A stretch of 64,000 nt of DNA from Icerya purchasi (taxonomy: Eukaryota > Arthropoda > Insecta > Hemiptera > Monophlebidae), in assembly GCA_039619475.1 (NCBI GenBank), contig CM077115.1, positions 593,737,643 to 593,801,642 on the forward strand, in the 5' to 3' direction. The notes under the pieces were generated by a model. The model had not been told where the DNA came from, made no database searches, and saw nothing but the letters and a program-made list of their open reading frames with translations. A program made the translations under genes and the position numbers. Numbering within the stretch: the first letter of the stretch is position 1; each line of letters begins with the position of its first letter. Positions 10,406-21,223 of this stretch are shown piece after piece.

Positions 10406-11908
10406 AAAAACCGATGTACTCTAAATATAAGCATCATCTGATTAAACATCGTTAGTAATATTGCTAGGCTTTTATCTTTTATAATTTTTTTTCTTTTATT
10501 TTTTCTCAGCTTTCGCCATTTTTTCTTTCACTTAAAATTTATTTTTTTTTTTTTTTATATCATCTTACTTACAGGTTTTCCCGGTGTTTTTTTTTTCCCT
10601 TTTTCATTTGATCATTTTTAAGCTTACCAGAAAAGTGTAGGGGTCGTCCGAAAGTATTTCCGTTTTAAGTTTGTTTCTACCTCTTGTTTATATGATATCG
10701 CTAAATAATATGATTTATTGTAATTTTTCCTCTTCCTACCTAGCGCATCTTCTAACATTTAAAATACTGGCTAAGCAAACTGTTCTCAATCTGATTACCG
10801 CTTCTATATATAATTTCCCTCAAGACTGTTGACTCCTTTAAACCGAGCTTCGAACTAAATTCCGTATTGCTGCGTAATTTTTCCCCTTTCGATTATTAAA
10901 ATTCATTATTTCACTTTGCGCTAGTTTCTTTTCCAGCTGTTGATAAAATATCCCGCCAATTTTGTTTTATATGAATTATTTTGCCTATTTCGGTTCTTGA
11001 AATTTTATTTTCCATTTTGCGTTCTCTTCGATTCCGCAATGCGATCAGATCCATCATCCGTATTATTTTATTTTTAAATTACTTATAGATAGCGTTAAAT
11101 TTTCAGAATTAAGTGGAGCAAGAGCATTTATGGGAAATAAAGACAATTCATCTTTTAAAACTTTCTCCTTAAGTTTCTGTTTTTACCAGAGAGTTAAGCG
11201 CTGTCAAATAGATCATGTAGAAGAGAAACAATTATGCTCAGACAGTTTAAGCGGTCTCTTGGTTCTTAATCGGAACCGTTTCAATCATCCCCCTGCCCCA
11301 ATGTTGGATTCTTAGTCTTCGCTGAATAACTCGTAATGAAAGGTCGGATCAAATGGTAAAAAACGCAGCCTCGGGCGAGGTGGTATACCCTTCTCATATC
11401 AGCTGCTAATCTTTTTACAAAACAGGTTAAAAGAGATGATAACTTTATCGTCCGGAAAAACCATTAATAATGAGTCAAGTTTAGGAAGATCGTACGAAAT
11501 AGTAGCGCAACATGCCTTTTCAGCCATGCCTTGGTACTAAATTCCAGTTTAGTTCGAATATTTTAAGAATACTGTGTTTGTCGGCTTCCTATACGAAATA
11601 TACCCGAGTGCTATTCGTCCTCTCTATTCTAAAAATAGTTTATGTGTCACCCTCTCTTAAGCCGGATCTTTTAGGCGTGATCGTTTTAGCATAGACTTTT
11701 TTTTAGGCAGAGGCGAGCGAAGGTATTTCAGACCTTTTTACGAATTACCTACGGTGATTTTATCATCCGCTAACTATTATCATTTGCGTTAGTGAGAAAC
11801 ATGGCTTAATGTATTTATTTGTATCTCTCCATAAAATATCTATTTACTGGTATCAGGAATTTTGCGCAAAATATCATCGTTAGCTATTTAGTTTTTCTGC
11901 TTATTTTA
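10406..11908. other. T-rich non-coding DNA; no gene seen
   Basis: Only short frames (for example 11,130-11,315 and 11,512-11,694) without recognisable domains; several poly-T tracts. Confidence 0.5.
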
Positions 11909-11925
11909 TGTATATATACATATAT

Positions 11926-11957
<32 letters not shown>
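11909..11957. repeat. (TA)n microsatellite
   Basis: TA-rich tract adjoining the first of two direct repeat copies. Confidence 0.9.
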
Positions 11958-11960
<3 letters not shown>

Positions 11961-12356
11961 TCGGCCATTTTGGCCTCGCAAGGGGTTGTGCCCCTTGACC
12001 CCTCTTGCTTTCATTTCTGTCTCTTTCTCTTCTATACTTTGTATAAAATGATCAAAATTTACAACGTAATTCTTACTGGCATCAACACAAAAAAAAAAAA
12101 TAACATAACTACAAAAGTCCTATTCTAACATTTAACTTTCATTATATAAAATTAAGACATTTTTTCGTTACATTTTTCGTTACATATTTCATTACATAAA
12201 ATTGTGACATTTTTTAAATAACGATAACAAAAATCCTATAAAATATAACAAACGTTACATAAAATTGGGACATTTTTCTGGGACATTTTGCGTTACATAA
12301 ATTTGGGACATTTTTTCGAATGGGGGGTAGCCTAAGAATTACGATGTAATTAATAT
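11958..12356 (+). repeat. non-autonomous repeat, copy 1 (TIR-like ends)
   Basis: The unit begins aactcgg-cattttggcctc and contains ctgtctctttctct and ttgtataaaatgat. An inward-facing tttacaacgtaattctta block (about 12,058) is inverted at its end as taagaattacgatgtaatt (about 12,332-12,350), so the inner part has terminal inverted repeats. A second copy follows directly, separated by (TA)n. Copy 1 contains extra gttacataaaattgggacattt repeats. It has no coding capacity. Confidence 0.65.
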
Positions 12357-12370
12357 ATATACATATATAT

Positions 12371-12606
12371 AACTCGGACATTTTGGCCTCACAAGGGGCT
12401 GTGCTCCTGACCCCTCTTGCTTACATTTCTGTCTCTTTCTCTTTTATACCTTGTATAAAATGATTAAAATTTACAACGTAATTCTAAATCGGTCCATATG
12501 AATGTAATAACATAATCACAAAAATCCTATAAAATATAACCAACGTGACATAAAATTGGGAATTTTTTTCTAATGAAGGGTAGCCTAAAAATTATGTTGT
12601 AATTAA
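12371..12606 (+). repeat. non-autonomous repeat, copy 2
   Basis: Same unit as 11,958-12,356, in the same orientation but shorter because the repeated gggacattt section is reduced. It ends gtagcctaaaaattatgttg then taattaatataca. The two copies and the fragment at 4263-4340 all abut TA microsatellites. Confidence 0.65.
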
Positions 12607-15600
12607 TATACATGCTTCATTTTAGCCGACTACATATTAAAAAAAAGAAAAGGAAAACATCCGGAAATACATTTGACCGATTATTTATTAATATTAATCA
12701 TCTTCATCCGTTCCGCATTGCACTGCCGAACAGAACTCTTAAATATAAGTCGCCAAAGTTTATTTGTATTTCACACTGAAGTCGTTATTTCAAAAAAAAG
12801 ATCAAAAATATTGTAAAAGGAGCACAGAATAATCTAACAAAATTATGTAAAACATGTATTTTGCGATTACATATTGATCCGGATTTGGTATTTATCTAGC
12901 GGTGATGTCAAGCTAGAAATTATTCTCTGGTTAACATCCGTGCCTAGGTATACAAGTGATCAGGCGCCGAAGCCGAGCGAGCATTGTTGGTTGCTGTATC
13001 TGTGATGTGGCGTAATTGCTAATTAGACGCCACCGACGCGCCCGTAGAGTTTGATAAAAAGAAAGCATATTTGGAAATCGAGAAATCGGTTCGAGGAAAG
13101 CTGGGGTTTTTTAGACACAAGTATTTTGCAAGTGGCTTCCGGAAATAGGGATCCCGAAAGTCATACATAATAAGGAGGAACGGTATTTTTTTGTGTAGAA
13201 TTTCTGATAACAGCGAATGGATGATGTAGAAATAAACGTTTACTAATAACCCCCGTGTTTCTCACTGACATAAACGATTAGCCGACGATACCTGAAAATC
13301 ATCGCAGGTTAAAAACCCTCGCTCTTGTTATTACCTAGACTAACCCACGTCCAAAAAAGAGTCTCCGTCAAAAGGATTCACACATATAAAAGATCCCGCC
13401 TAAAAGAGCGGAGTCCCAATTTATTACATTAGAGGCTCTACTAGTGGACAGAGTTTTTTTGTTCGATGAATTTTCGGTTTAGAAGTTTTCTGTCAGAGCC
13501 AAAAAAAAAGTCTCGTTTCGCTTTGTCTTCTGTAATTTTGGCACTCGTTTTAGTTTTTAGAATTTCAAGAATGTTTTTTGAAAACAAGCCCCGAATGGGA
13601 ACTCTGCCGGCTAGGAGCAAGTATATTTTAATGGAAAGAGATACATGTTATGCAAATATTTTTACGAGTTTATCTGGAGAATAATAAAATAGATGTACAG
13701 AAATGTGGAATTTTTAGATACTACGTGAAATAATAATCAGTTTGGTTGAAACTGATTCGGAAAGGAATGCCGACATACTTACGTGTTTTTCATCACTCTG
13801 GTTTTGTCGCTTTCCAAAAAAACTTTACGTCTTGCTTTTCGAGGTTCACTTTGAAACTAAAACATTCTGCGTTCGTTGCGCCATTTTCTTCTTCCAACTC
13901 GCAGCGTAGCAATTTTAAATAATTTTCTAAATTAATGTAAATTTATTCATTATATTTAGTTCGCTATAGTAAAGCTTACAAGTCGGTAGCATTTCCAACT
14001 TTATCGCGTATAAGTTGATTATCGTGTACTCTTAACGTGACGACCGGTTTAAAGAATTACACCGATTCGTTGAACAAAAATAAAACTTCATTATTATCAT
14101 CCAGGTTATTTCTTTATATAGACTAACAGTCTCGCTTAAAACTCGAATGTTCCGGACCAGAAAAAGGAAAAATTAATCGAAAAATCAATAAAGCATATCG
14201 AAAGATAAGAGGGTTTTTTTTTTTTTTTGATTTCCTTTAACAAAAAATTGGCTGAAAAATAATAAATATGGGCGTAACTCGTTCTCAGGAACAAAATTAT
14301 TTACTTTTTGGACGCCTACAGCACTGCTTTCACACCTGCAAACTGTTAATGACGATCATTGTACCGGCTGTTGATAGTTGTTTACTCGGCACCTACCGGG
14401 TGTAGGAGAAAATTAACAGGGAGAAGAAGACAGATAAACTTTTAAAAAGGCTTTGCATAAAAATTATATAAATTTTTGTACGGTTTTCATCTGTGCCGGA
14501 AAATTTCATTTTACACTTGTAACATTCAAAATAATACAGATATTCATTTTACACTTACAGGTTAAACATTTACAACAATATTATTCGACGGCAGAAATGT
14601 ATAAAAAAACGAATCTGATGAAAATCAAAAACAGCTCGACTATTATTTTATACGCTTGAAATGTAAAAAATAGGTTCTTTTAAAATTAGCTCTTTTATCT
14701 ACGACAATATAATATATCGCTTGCACATTTGTTTTTTTAAAAAGATTCGTAATCACAGTTTCCTTTGGGATTAAAGCGATATTACTTAGCGAGCATGTTA
14801 CACTGGAAAATGTTATCGTTCCTTAATTTTATCTAAAATAGATGGTATATAGGCGGAGTTTGTTACGCGTTTTTTGGTGTAAAGAGGTTTATTTAAGCCA
14901 AGATAGCGATTTTGAAGTTTTCGTAATTTTGAAATGTTATATACCGTGAGCCATTTTAAGGCATTCTTTTTTTTTGTAAATTAAATAATTTATTTGCGAG
15001 CGTTAAATTAGGAGTTTGCATTAAAAACAGGTGATATATAGTACACCTTCTTTTGCATAAATTCCAAAAAATGGGCGATCTAACTAGAAGCGTATCGCTA
15101 GAACTTTTTAATAAATCTTACATCGGTTCGAATTTTTTGTCATTCGAGCTCTCTGCTAGACCAGTTCTACCGTTAGAGCCCTTATATTAATGACTATCGT
15201 GAAAAACCATGTATCGATTATATCAAACGTTGGCATATAGTCAATTTAGAAAACTTCTACGGATTGTCTTTTCAGTAAATATGTATATGTATGAAGCACC
15301 ACTTCACTTGTTAGTTAAGTGTTACGCGTAATATACTTTCCGTATAAGTAAAAGCAACCGCGAGAGGATGGTACGACCCTAAATTAAATTCTATTTCAAT
15401 TTTGTTTACGACATGCACACAGCTCTGTTTAATTAGCCGCACCACCCACCTAGTTCAACCGGAATCGATCAGAGCTTGGCCGCTTTCAGCCATGCGGGCT
15501 AGAATTTCTGCGAGATTGTATTCGCAAGAGTATTTTCGATTAAATAATTGAAGTCGTAAATGCGTTCCTTTAGCGCGAGTAGCGAATATAATAGGAGTAC

Positions 15601-15875
15601 AATTTAACATGAAGATTTAAGGAAGCTAAAAACATGCATGTTGCAATTATTGTACATGGGCCACTATTGCCTACTGGTTTAACTAATACATCTCAAAGTT
15701 AACGAATATGATACATACAAAAACAATAATAAAAACTGTATAGTTCATGTTAGTACCCCATGTTTACAAACAATCTTAAATGATAACATTTACAACTTAC
15801 AAGTCAGTAATAACAAGGAGACAAGTAAGAAGTAGTAAAAATCAGTAAAAGCCGCAGAATTAATGAAAATTAAAA
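12607..15875. other. AT-rich non-coding DNA; no gene seen
   Basis: Frames such as 13,466-13,684 and 14,453-14,659 show no domain or coding-like composition. A poly-T tract lies at about 14,214-14,228. Nothing else is supported. Confidence 0.5.
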
Positions 15876-16260
15876 TAAAAGAATATCTAGAATAAAATCT
15901 AAAATTAATCACACACATTCCCCAGTCCCAAAATACTGGTTCAACGATAATACGTAAGCTAAAGCTAAAACTAAAATTATATACATGACAATAATAATAA
16001 TATTAGTAATAATAGTAATACTAATAATAATAGTAATAACATTAATCATAATATTGATAATATATATAATAGTATCAAAATTGAAAGCTAATATAATAAT
16101 AACAATAACCATTATATTGATAATATAAGTAATATAAATCATAGTACCAGATTTAAAATTAATAACAATTATGATAGTTATAATAATAACATTAAATAAT
16201 GATGGAACTACTAATAATAATAAAATAAGAGATAAATATTGCTATATGTAATTTAATTTC
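15876..16260. repeat. AT-rich low-complexity tract (AAT/ATA-like)
   Basis: Degenerate runs of ataataatagtaat type. The minus-strand frame over it is isoleucine/threonine/tyrosine-only low complexity, not a gene. Confidence 0.8.
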
Positions 16261-16822
16261 ATGAAATTAAATAATAAAGTATATATAAGTATTTGTAATA
16301 GTGATAGATCACTATAAGATTAAGCTTAAAGTGAAATAGGTAAATAATATTTACACGCCAGCTATGTTAGTTGGTACATAAGAATAATAAAATAACAGTT
16401 ATGTAGCTGATAATTGCTATTATAATGATACTTTTCTAGTTATAATTAATAATAATTTTATACTTTATGTTATATAACGATTAATTACAAAACGCAGGTA
16501 CAATTTTAAATTGTTAAATGATGAAGAATTTAAAATTAGAGATTTCGGTATTTATAATAATTATATATGTCGATATCTATGTATTTAAAATCTTCCGTCG
16601 TTATTCAATAAAGTTTGTAATCTGCAATCGGCGATATAAGCAATTTAATATTTTCTAATTGACAGCTAAAGACTCGAATTTTTGGGATATATTTAACTGC
16701 AAATGTTTAATTTGAACGATTTAATATGTTTCAATTAGTGCTCCAAAATAATAATTTAGTAACAATGTACGGTTTGATTTGCAGTTATTGAGTTTATGTG
16801 TTAAAGATTGTGGTATTGAATT
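16261..16822. other. left flank of the Foldback insertion; no gene seen
   Basis: AT-rich, ending at the target duplication. Confidence 0.5.
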
Positions 16823-16831
16823 AAATAATTC
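16823..16831. repeat. 9-bp target site duplication, left copy
   Basis: aaataattc immediately before the element terminus GGGTCC; the identical 9-mer follows the right terminus at 22,914-22,922. Nine bases is the length known for Foldback and many MULE insertions. Confidence 0.93.
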
Positions 16832-17632
16832 GGGTCCATTTCAACAGCCCCCCCACTTTAATATTTTTTTTTCATATATAGTGCAATCGTTTGTGCATCG
16901 TTTGTGCAGAAATGTGCACAAAGTTCCATCGTTTGTGCACATTCCTATCCCGAGATATTAAAGAAAAACAGTTGGGGGGGCTGTTGAAACGTTGGCCCCC
17001 CCCACTTTGGAATTTTTTATCAAAATATAGTGCAATCGTTTGTGCATCGTTTGTGCAGAAATGTGCACAAAGTTCCATCGTTTGTGCACACCCCCCTCCC
17101 GCGATATTAAAGAAAAATGGTGGGGGGGCTGTTGAAACGTTGGCCCCCCCCCACTTTAATATTTTTTTTCAAAATAAACTGCAATCGTTTGTGCATCGTT
17201 TGTGCAGAAATGTGCACAAGGTTTCATCGTTTGTGCACATTCCTACCCCGCGATATACAAGAAAAACGGGTGGGGTGGGGGCTGTTGAAACATTAGCCCA
17301 CCCCTATATTAATATTTTTTTGTAAAATATGGTGCAATTGTTCGTGCTACGTTTGTGCAGAAATGTGCACAAGGTTTCATCGTTTGTGCACATTCCTACC
17401 CCGCGATATACAAGAAAAACGGGTGGGGTGAGGGCTGTTGAAACATTAGCCCACCCCTATATTAATATTTTTTTGTAAAATATGGTGCAATTGTTCGTGC
17501 TACGTTTGTGCAGAAATGTGCACAAATTTTCATCGTTTGTGCACATCTTTATTCCACAATATTGAAGAAAAATAGTTGGTGCTCGTTTAATACAAAAATC
17601 GAAACAAATATCACTTAGAAAGCTGTTGATTA
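16832..17632 (+). repeat. Foldback left inverted arm (five ~150-bp units)
   Basis: Units can be phased by the tgcaat(c/t)g box at about 16,882, 17,031, 17,180, 17,333 and 17,486. Each unit has a C-run/G-run junction (ccccccc-acttt ... gggggg-ctgttgaaac) and a block with TTTGTGCA up to three times forward and once inverted (TGCACAAA). The inner end is ctgttgatta at about 17,623-17,632. Compared with the right arm it lacks about 58 bp between gttggtg and cgtttaatac (near 17,577-17,585). Confidence 0.92.
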
Positions 17633-18686
17633 ATTACAATTTTGAAATATAATGTTTTGATTTTGTAAAACTTTAAGAAGATTATTACAAATGTTAAATT
17701 CAATTTTGTTAAGGAATTTATTTAGTTACAATTACGTAAATTTTTGAAAAACAGTATTGAGTTTTTTTTCCTTTTTAGCAACCCGAAAGAAAATTCACTT
17801 GGACCATTTGGATTTTAAGAAGACAAATAAGGACTATTATAAAAATATCAAACGAACTAGACGACATAACTGATAAGCTATTTATTTGCTATACTGTTTT
17901 CTCTACTGAGCGGGTAAATTTTTACGAGCAATAAATACTGGTTGTTGCTAATTTTTGGGTGACGTGTGTTAAAAGGGACCTAATTCAGTTACGGGTAATT
18001 GTACATGAAACGTGATTGTGTTAATACGACCACCAGAAACAGTTTTTAATTCAGCCCTGTAAAAAATGTTGGGATAATTTGTTTTTTTTAAATTTCTTTA
18101 CCGGGTGTTTCTTCAGAACTAGTCAACAAAAAGGCTGCCGCTGGTTATTGCTTTACTGTTTAATAGAGTGCGTTTTTGCTCTATCGGCAAAGATCGTTTT
18201 CATTTATTGACGCGTTTGAGTTGTTTTCGCTGCAGGCAGAATTTCATATAAAATATAATCAGCGTTTGTCGCACATATCTTTTTTCATTCTAGGAATGTT
18301 TTTTTTTTTTTTTTTTTTTTTTTTGAACATGTCGGCTAGGACGTTTAAATCATAAAGTGTTTATTTTATAATAGCAGTCGTAATGTTGACTGGGTATTCA
18401 AAAAAATCTGAACCACTTGTGTGCAGTATTCCAATTAAAATCAGCTCATTTTTAGTTTAAATTTTTAGCATCTTCTATACAAAATCGGGCGTTTGTTCGT
18501 GAGAAGTTTAGTTGATTCTGTTTTTTTCTGTTTATTTCCTACGATCAGTGGATTAAATATTCTTCATAACAAATAGTGAGTAAACTAAAATATTTGTATT
18601 TCAATATAATATTTTGTACTATTCTGCGTATTATATTTGAAAAAATTATTTTTAATTATATATTTTTGGAATAAATATCTTGTAAT
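17633..18686 (+). other. Foldback core, 5' leader of the transposase
   Basis: Non-coding or poorly coding. A polypyrimidine-AG (ttttttttcctttttag, about 17,763-17,779) precedes a ~30-codon open stretch that ends near 17,872 and could be a decayed upstream exon. Long T tract at 18,299-18,324. No clear TATA element is identified. Confidence 0.4.
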
Positions 18687-20768
18687 ATGCTTAGAAGAAT
18701 TCAAGCAGACAGAATTATGAATTTTGGCGACCCTGAACCTAGTCATTTACCAACTAGCAATGCACTGAGAATTGCAAAATCTAGATCTTTAAATACTATC
18801 AGAGAAGATAATAATGCCATACTAGCTATTTGCAAAATGAAAGGTATGCATCCATTTAAAAATATAATTAAAGATGTAGGATACGATCGTTTTTTTGTAC
18901 ATTACTGGACAAATGTGGAAATGAACGTATATAGAAAATATATTCAAAATGATAAATGTTCTACTATAGCTATTGATGCTACCGGTAGTTTAGTGAAAAA
19001 ACCTATCCTACTATCAGGAAGGAAAACTCAACATATTCTTTTGTATGAAATTGCTTTGAGGGACAAAAAATTCAAATTACAGTACTCTGTATGCCACATG
19101 CTATCTGAAAAACATGATAGTAATTCGATATATAACTGGATTGTCGAATGGCAAAGAGATGGTGCACCGTCACCAAAGCAAGTTGTAACAGATATGTCAT
19201 TAGCACTAATGTCAGCTACAGTTCGGGCATTTACACAATACAGTAATATACTACATTACATTGAAGCTTGTTCTCATATTTTAGAAAAATCAAACAAACA
19301 TGAAATACCAATTTGTTTTATTCGAATTGATGTAGCCCACGTCATAAAAATTGTTACAACATGTTTACCATTTCGCTCAGTTGATAAAAGAGTGAAAGAA
19401 TTCATTTTATCAACCGATTTTCAGGATTTGAAATATTTATTACGTTGTCTTTTTTGGGTTATTCATAGTAAAACTGATGGTTTTTTATGTAATGGAAAGG
19501 AAACTTTCAGTGAAAAAGCTCGTATATACCTTCGCTCAAGAATTTCAAGTAATGATTTAATTCAAGGTTACATTAATAACGTTGAAGATCAGTTTTTTTA
19601 TGAAAATAGTAGCACAAAAAATTGTTCAAATAATCCCGACTTTGAAACAGAATTATCTTCAAATAAAGGTCAAATAGAACAGAAAAATAATTCATTTTAT
19701 CGTGTTGCTGAGGAAATTTCAGAATGCTGTGAATTTGATACAAAGGACCAAGAAGGTGATCACGACAATTTATTTTATTTGCCTACACTTGTGCCATTGG
19801 TATTGAAGTTATGTACTTATTTACCTTTGTGGTCCAGTATTATGTGTCATAATTTTGGTTATGGTGATATACCGCCAACCAGTGCATATGTAGAAAGCCA
19901 ATTTTCAGATTTAAAGAACAGAGTTCTAAAGCATGCTGATACACCATTAAGATTAGATGATTTTTTAAAATTACATATTTTATCAATAAATGGCTCTATG
20001 AAATTAGTTACTGCTAAATTAAATGCCGAAAGTGTAAAAATAATACCTTGCGATCCGATTAATGCATTAGATTCGGTATGTACTGTAAACGAAAATTTGA
20101 ACTTGAATAATAACACTTTGCCTCTTATTCCAAGAAAAAAAGAACTTTTACGCACATATTTAGAAGCAAATGTTGAACATTCTTCAAAAAATGTAAATCA
20201 GGAAGTTAATTGTTTTCAAATTCCATTAATAAGCGACGAGAAAAAAGCAGAAGAAAATTGGGGAAACATTCAATCAAAAAGTCCTAAAAAAAAGAACTCA
20301 AAATATTTAACTAAAAAAAGAGAAATCTTGCACAGAAATGAATTTTCAAAAGCTCGATCCAAGACAATAGGATTAATAAAAAATGGATCAAAGTCATCTT
20401 TTAAATCTATACGGTTACCAGAAGGGAATTTTGTATTATCAAACACATGCGCATTTGATTCAGTTATTCAAATTATAGCTGTATGTTATTGCGATAGCGT
20501 ACAATACGAAAGATTTGTGGTTAGCAAAAAAGAAAATGACGCTTTATATGATCTTGTGTACACACTTTTACGCGATGGTGTCACAACTCAAACTTATAGA
20601 AAACGGGCAAAGATTTTACTTAAATATCATAATGCAGAATTAATGCCGCATAATATTTCATTGCTTTCAGTGGAACAGCCTGTCGATACACTTTGTAAAA
20701 AAATATTTCATGATCCGTCAGTTACATTTCAAATTAACTGCAAAAAATGTAAAAATGTAAAAATGTAA
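18687..20768 (+). CDS. MULE/NOF-type DDE transposase with start of a USP-like peptidase domain (first half of a split frame)
   Basis: A 693-codon frame from an ATG at 18,687; an in-frame stop lies 15 bases upstream. The N-terminal GDPEP block is typical of the region just before MULE catalytic domains. Catalytic candidates are D97 (STIAIDATGSL), D169 (QVVTDMSLALMSATVRAF) and E403 (PTSAYVESQFSDLKNR). IRIDVAHVIK (213-222) is another conserved-looking block. Residues ~440-575 are a Lys/Asn-rich linker. From ~575 a second domain begins: LPEGNFVLSNTCAFDSVIQI, with C588 in the position of the USP/C19 Cys box, and then C685-x-x-C688 of a zinc ribbon. The frame ends at 20,768 inside a three-copy 8-bp repeat; the rest of the domain continues in the next frame. 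An N-terminal DNA-binding zinc finger, common in MULE transposases, is missing and may lie on an upstream exon. Product assignment to MULE/NOF is strong; the peptidase reading is motif-based. Confidence 0.85.
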   Translation: MLRRIQADRIMNFGDPEPSHLPTSNALRIAKSRSLNTIREDNNAILAICKMKGMHPFKNIIKDVGYDRFFVHYWTNVEMNVYRKYIQNDKCSTIAIDATGSLVKKPILLSGRKTQHILLYEIALRDKKFKLQYSVCHMLSEKHDSNSIYNWIVEWQRDGAPSPKQVVTDMSLALMSATVRAFTQYSNILHYIEACSHILEKSNKHEIPICFIRIDVAHVIKIVTTCLPFRSVDKRVKEFILSTDFQDLKYLLRCLFWVIHSKTDGFLCNGKETFSEKARIYLRSRISSNDLIQGYINNVEDQFFYENSSTKNCSNNPDFETELSSNKGQIEQKNNSFYRVAEEISECCEFDTKDQEGDHDNLFYLPTLVPLVLKLCTYLPLWSSIMCHNFGYGDIPPTSAYVESQFSDLKNRVLKHADTPLRLDDFLKLHILSINGSMKLVTAKLNAESVKIIPCDPINALDSVCTVNENLNLNNNTLPLIPRKKELLRTYLEANVEHSSKNVNQEVNCFQIPLISDEKKAEENWGNIQSKSPKKKNSKYLTKKREILHRNEFSKARSKTIGLIKNGSKSSFKSIRLPEGNFVLSNTCAFDSVIQIIAVCYCDSVQYERFVVSKKENDALYDLVYTLLRDGVTTQTYRKRAKILLKYHNAELMPHNISLLSVEQPVDTLCKKIFHDPSVTFQINCKKCKNVKM
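19859..19911 (+). other. catalytic Glu region of the transposase
   Basis: Encodes GDIPPTSAYVESQFSDL; the Glu is the proposed third member of the DDE triad (residue 403). It is intact and uninterrupted, so the transposase core itself shows no disabling change. Confidence 0.7.
20743..20766 (+). repeat. three-copy 8-bp tandem repeat causing a frame break
   Basis: aaaaatgt occurs three times in succession (20,743-20,750, 20,751-20,758, 20,759-20,766). With two copies the upstream and downstream frames would be continuous and free of stops as far as the downstream ATG. With three, reading terminates at 20,768. Replication slippage from two to three copies is the simplest explanation. Confidence 0.8.
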
Positions 20769-21223
20769 GGAACGAGTACAAAATTATTATAGACGTTTGT
20801 ATTAACATAAATATGGATGAAACTAAAGGACTATTAGAATATTTAAATGAAGAAATGAATTCTTTCAAGTTATGTAATGTATGTTCCTATTCAGATGCAG
20901 AAAATATTACAGCGATACAGTATAATGAACATTTAATATTTAATATAATTAACTTATCGAACACGGCTGATTTTCAAATTGAGTTATGTAAAATGCCATT
21001 AACTCTAGCTGTAAATTCAGATATTTATTATTTAAGAGGAGCTGTTACAACACCTAATAACCAAAGGTCAACGATTTCATATACTACTATAGGACATTAC
21101 CATGCTCACTGTTATCGGGAGCCACTAAATGCATGGCAGATCTATGATGACACAAAAGAAGCAGTGATAAATGTAAATAATACAGAGCGTGTTAATATTC
21201 AGATTGTGGTATATTCAAAATAG
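20753..21223 (+). pseudogene. C-terminal half of USP-like peptidase domain of the transposase (out of frame with its first half)
   Basis: The frame is open from 20,753, with an ATG at 20,813 giving 136 residues. From that ATG, C21-x-x-C24 (KLCNVCSYSD) completes a CxxC...CxxC zinc ribbon with the pair at the end of the upstream frame. YYLRGAV (72-78), TIGHYHAHCYRE (92-103) and WQIYDDTKEAV (108-118) correspond to the order in ubiquitin-specific proteases: a Y-L-av strand, the GHY box with catalytic His (H95), and W--fDD with the supporting Asp. The product ends VVYSK, also typical of USP ends. It could in principle be made as a separate protein, but without the Cys box it would lack the nucleophile. 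A possible poly-A signal lies 370 bp downstream. I infer one ancestral protein of about 860 residues. Confidence 0.75.

Noticed and set aside
15909..16142. 77-codon minus-strand frame rich in Ile/Tyr/Thr
   Set aside because: Low-complexity AAT-like DNA, not a membrane protein gene.
16872..17325. Open frames of 60-144 codons in the Foldback arms, both strands
   Set aside because: They are translations of the tandem arm units, present identically in both arms and lacking any domain.
16832..17632. Regular repeats resembling a CRISPR array
   Set aside because: Units are ~150 bp, contiguous without unique spacers, and mirrored in the opposite arm; this is a transposon arm in a eukaryotic genome.
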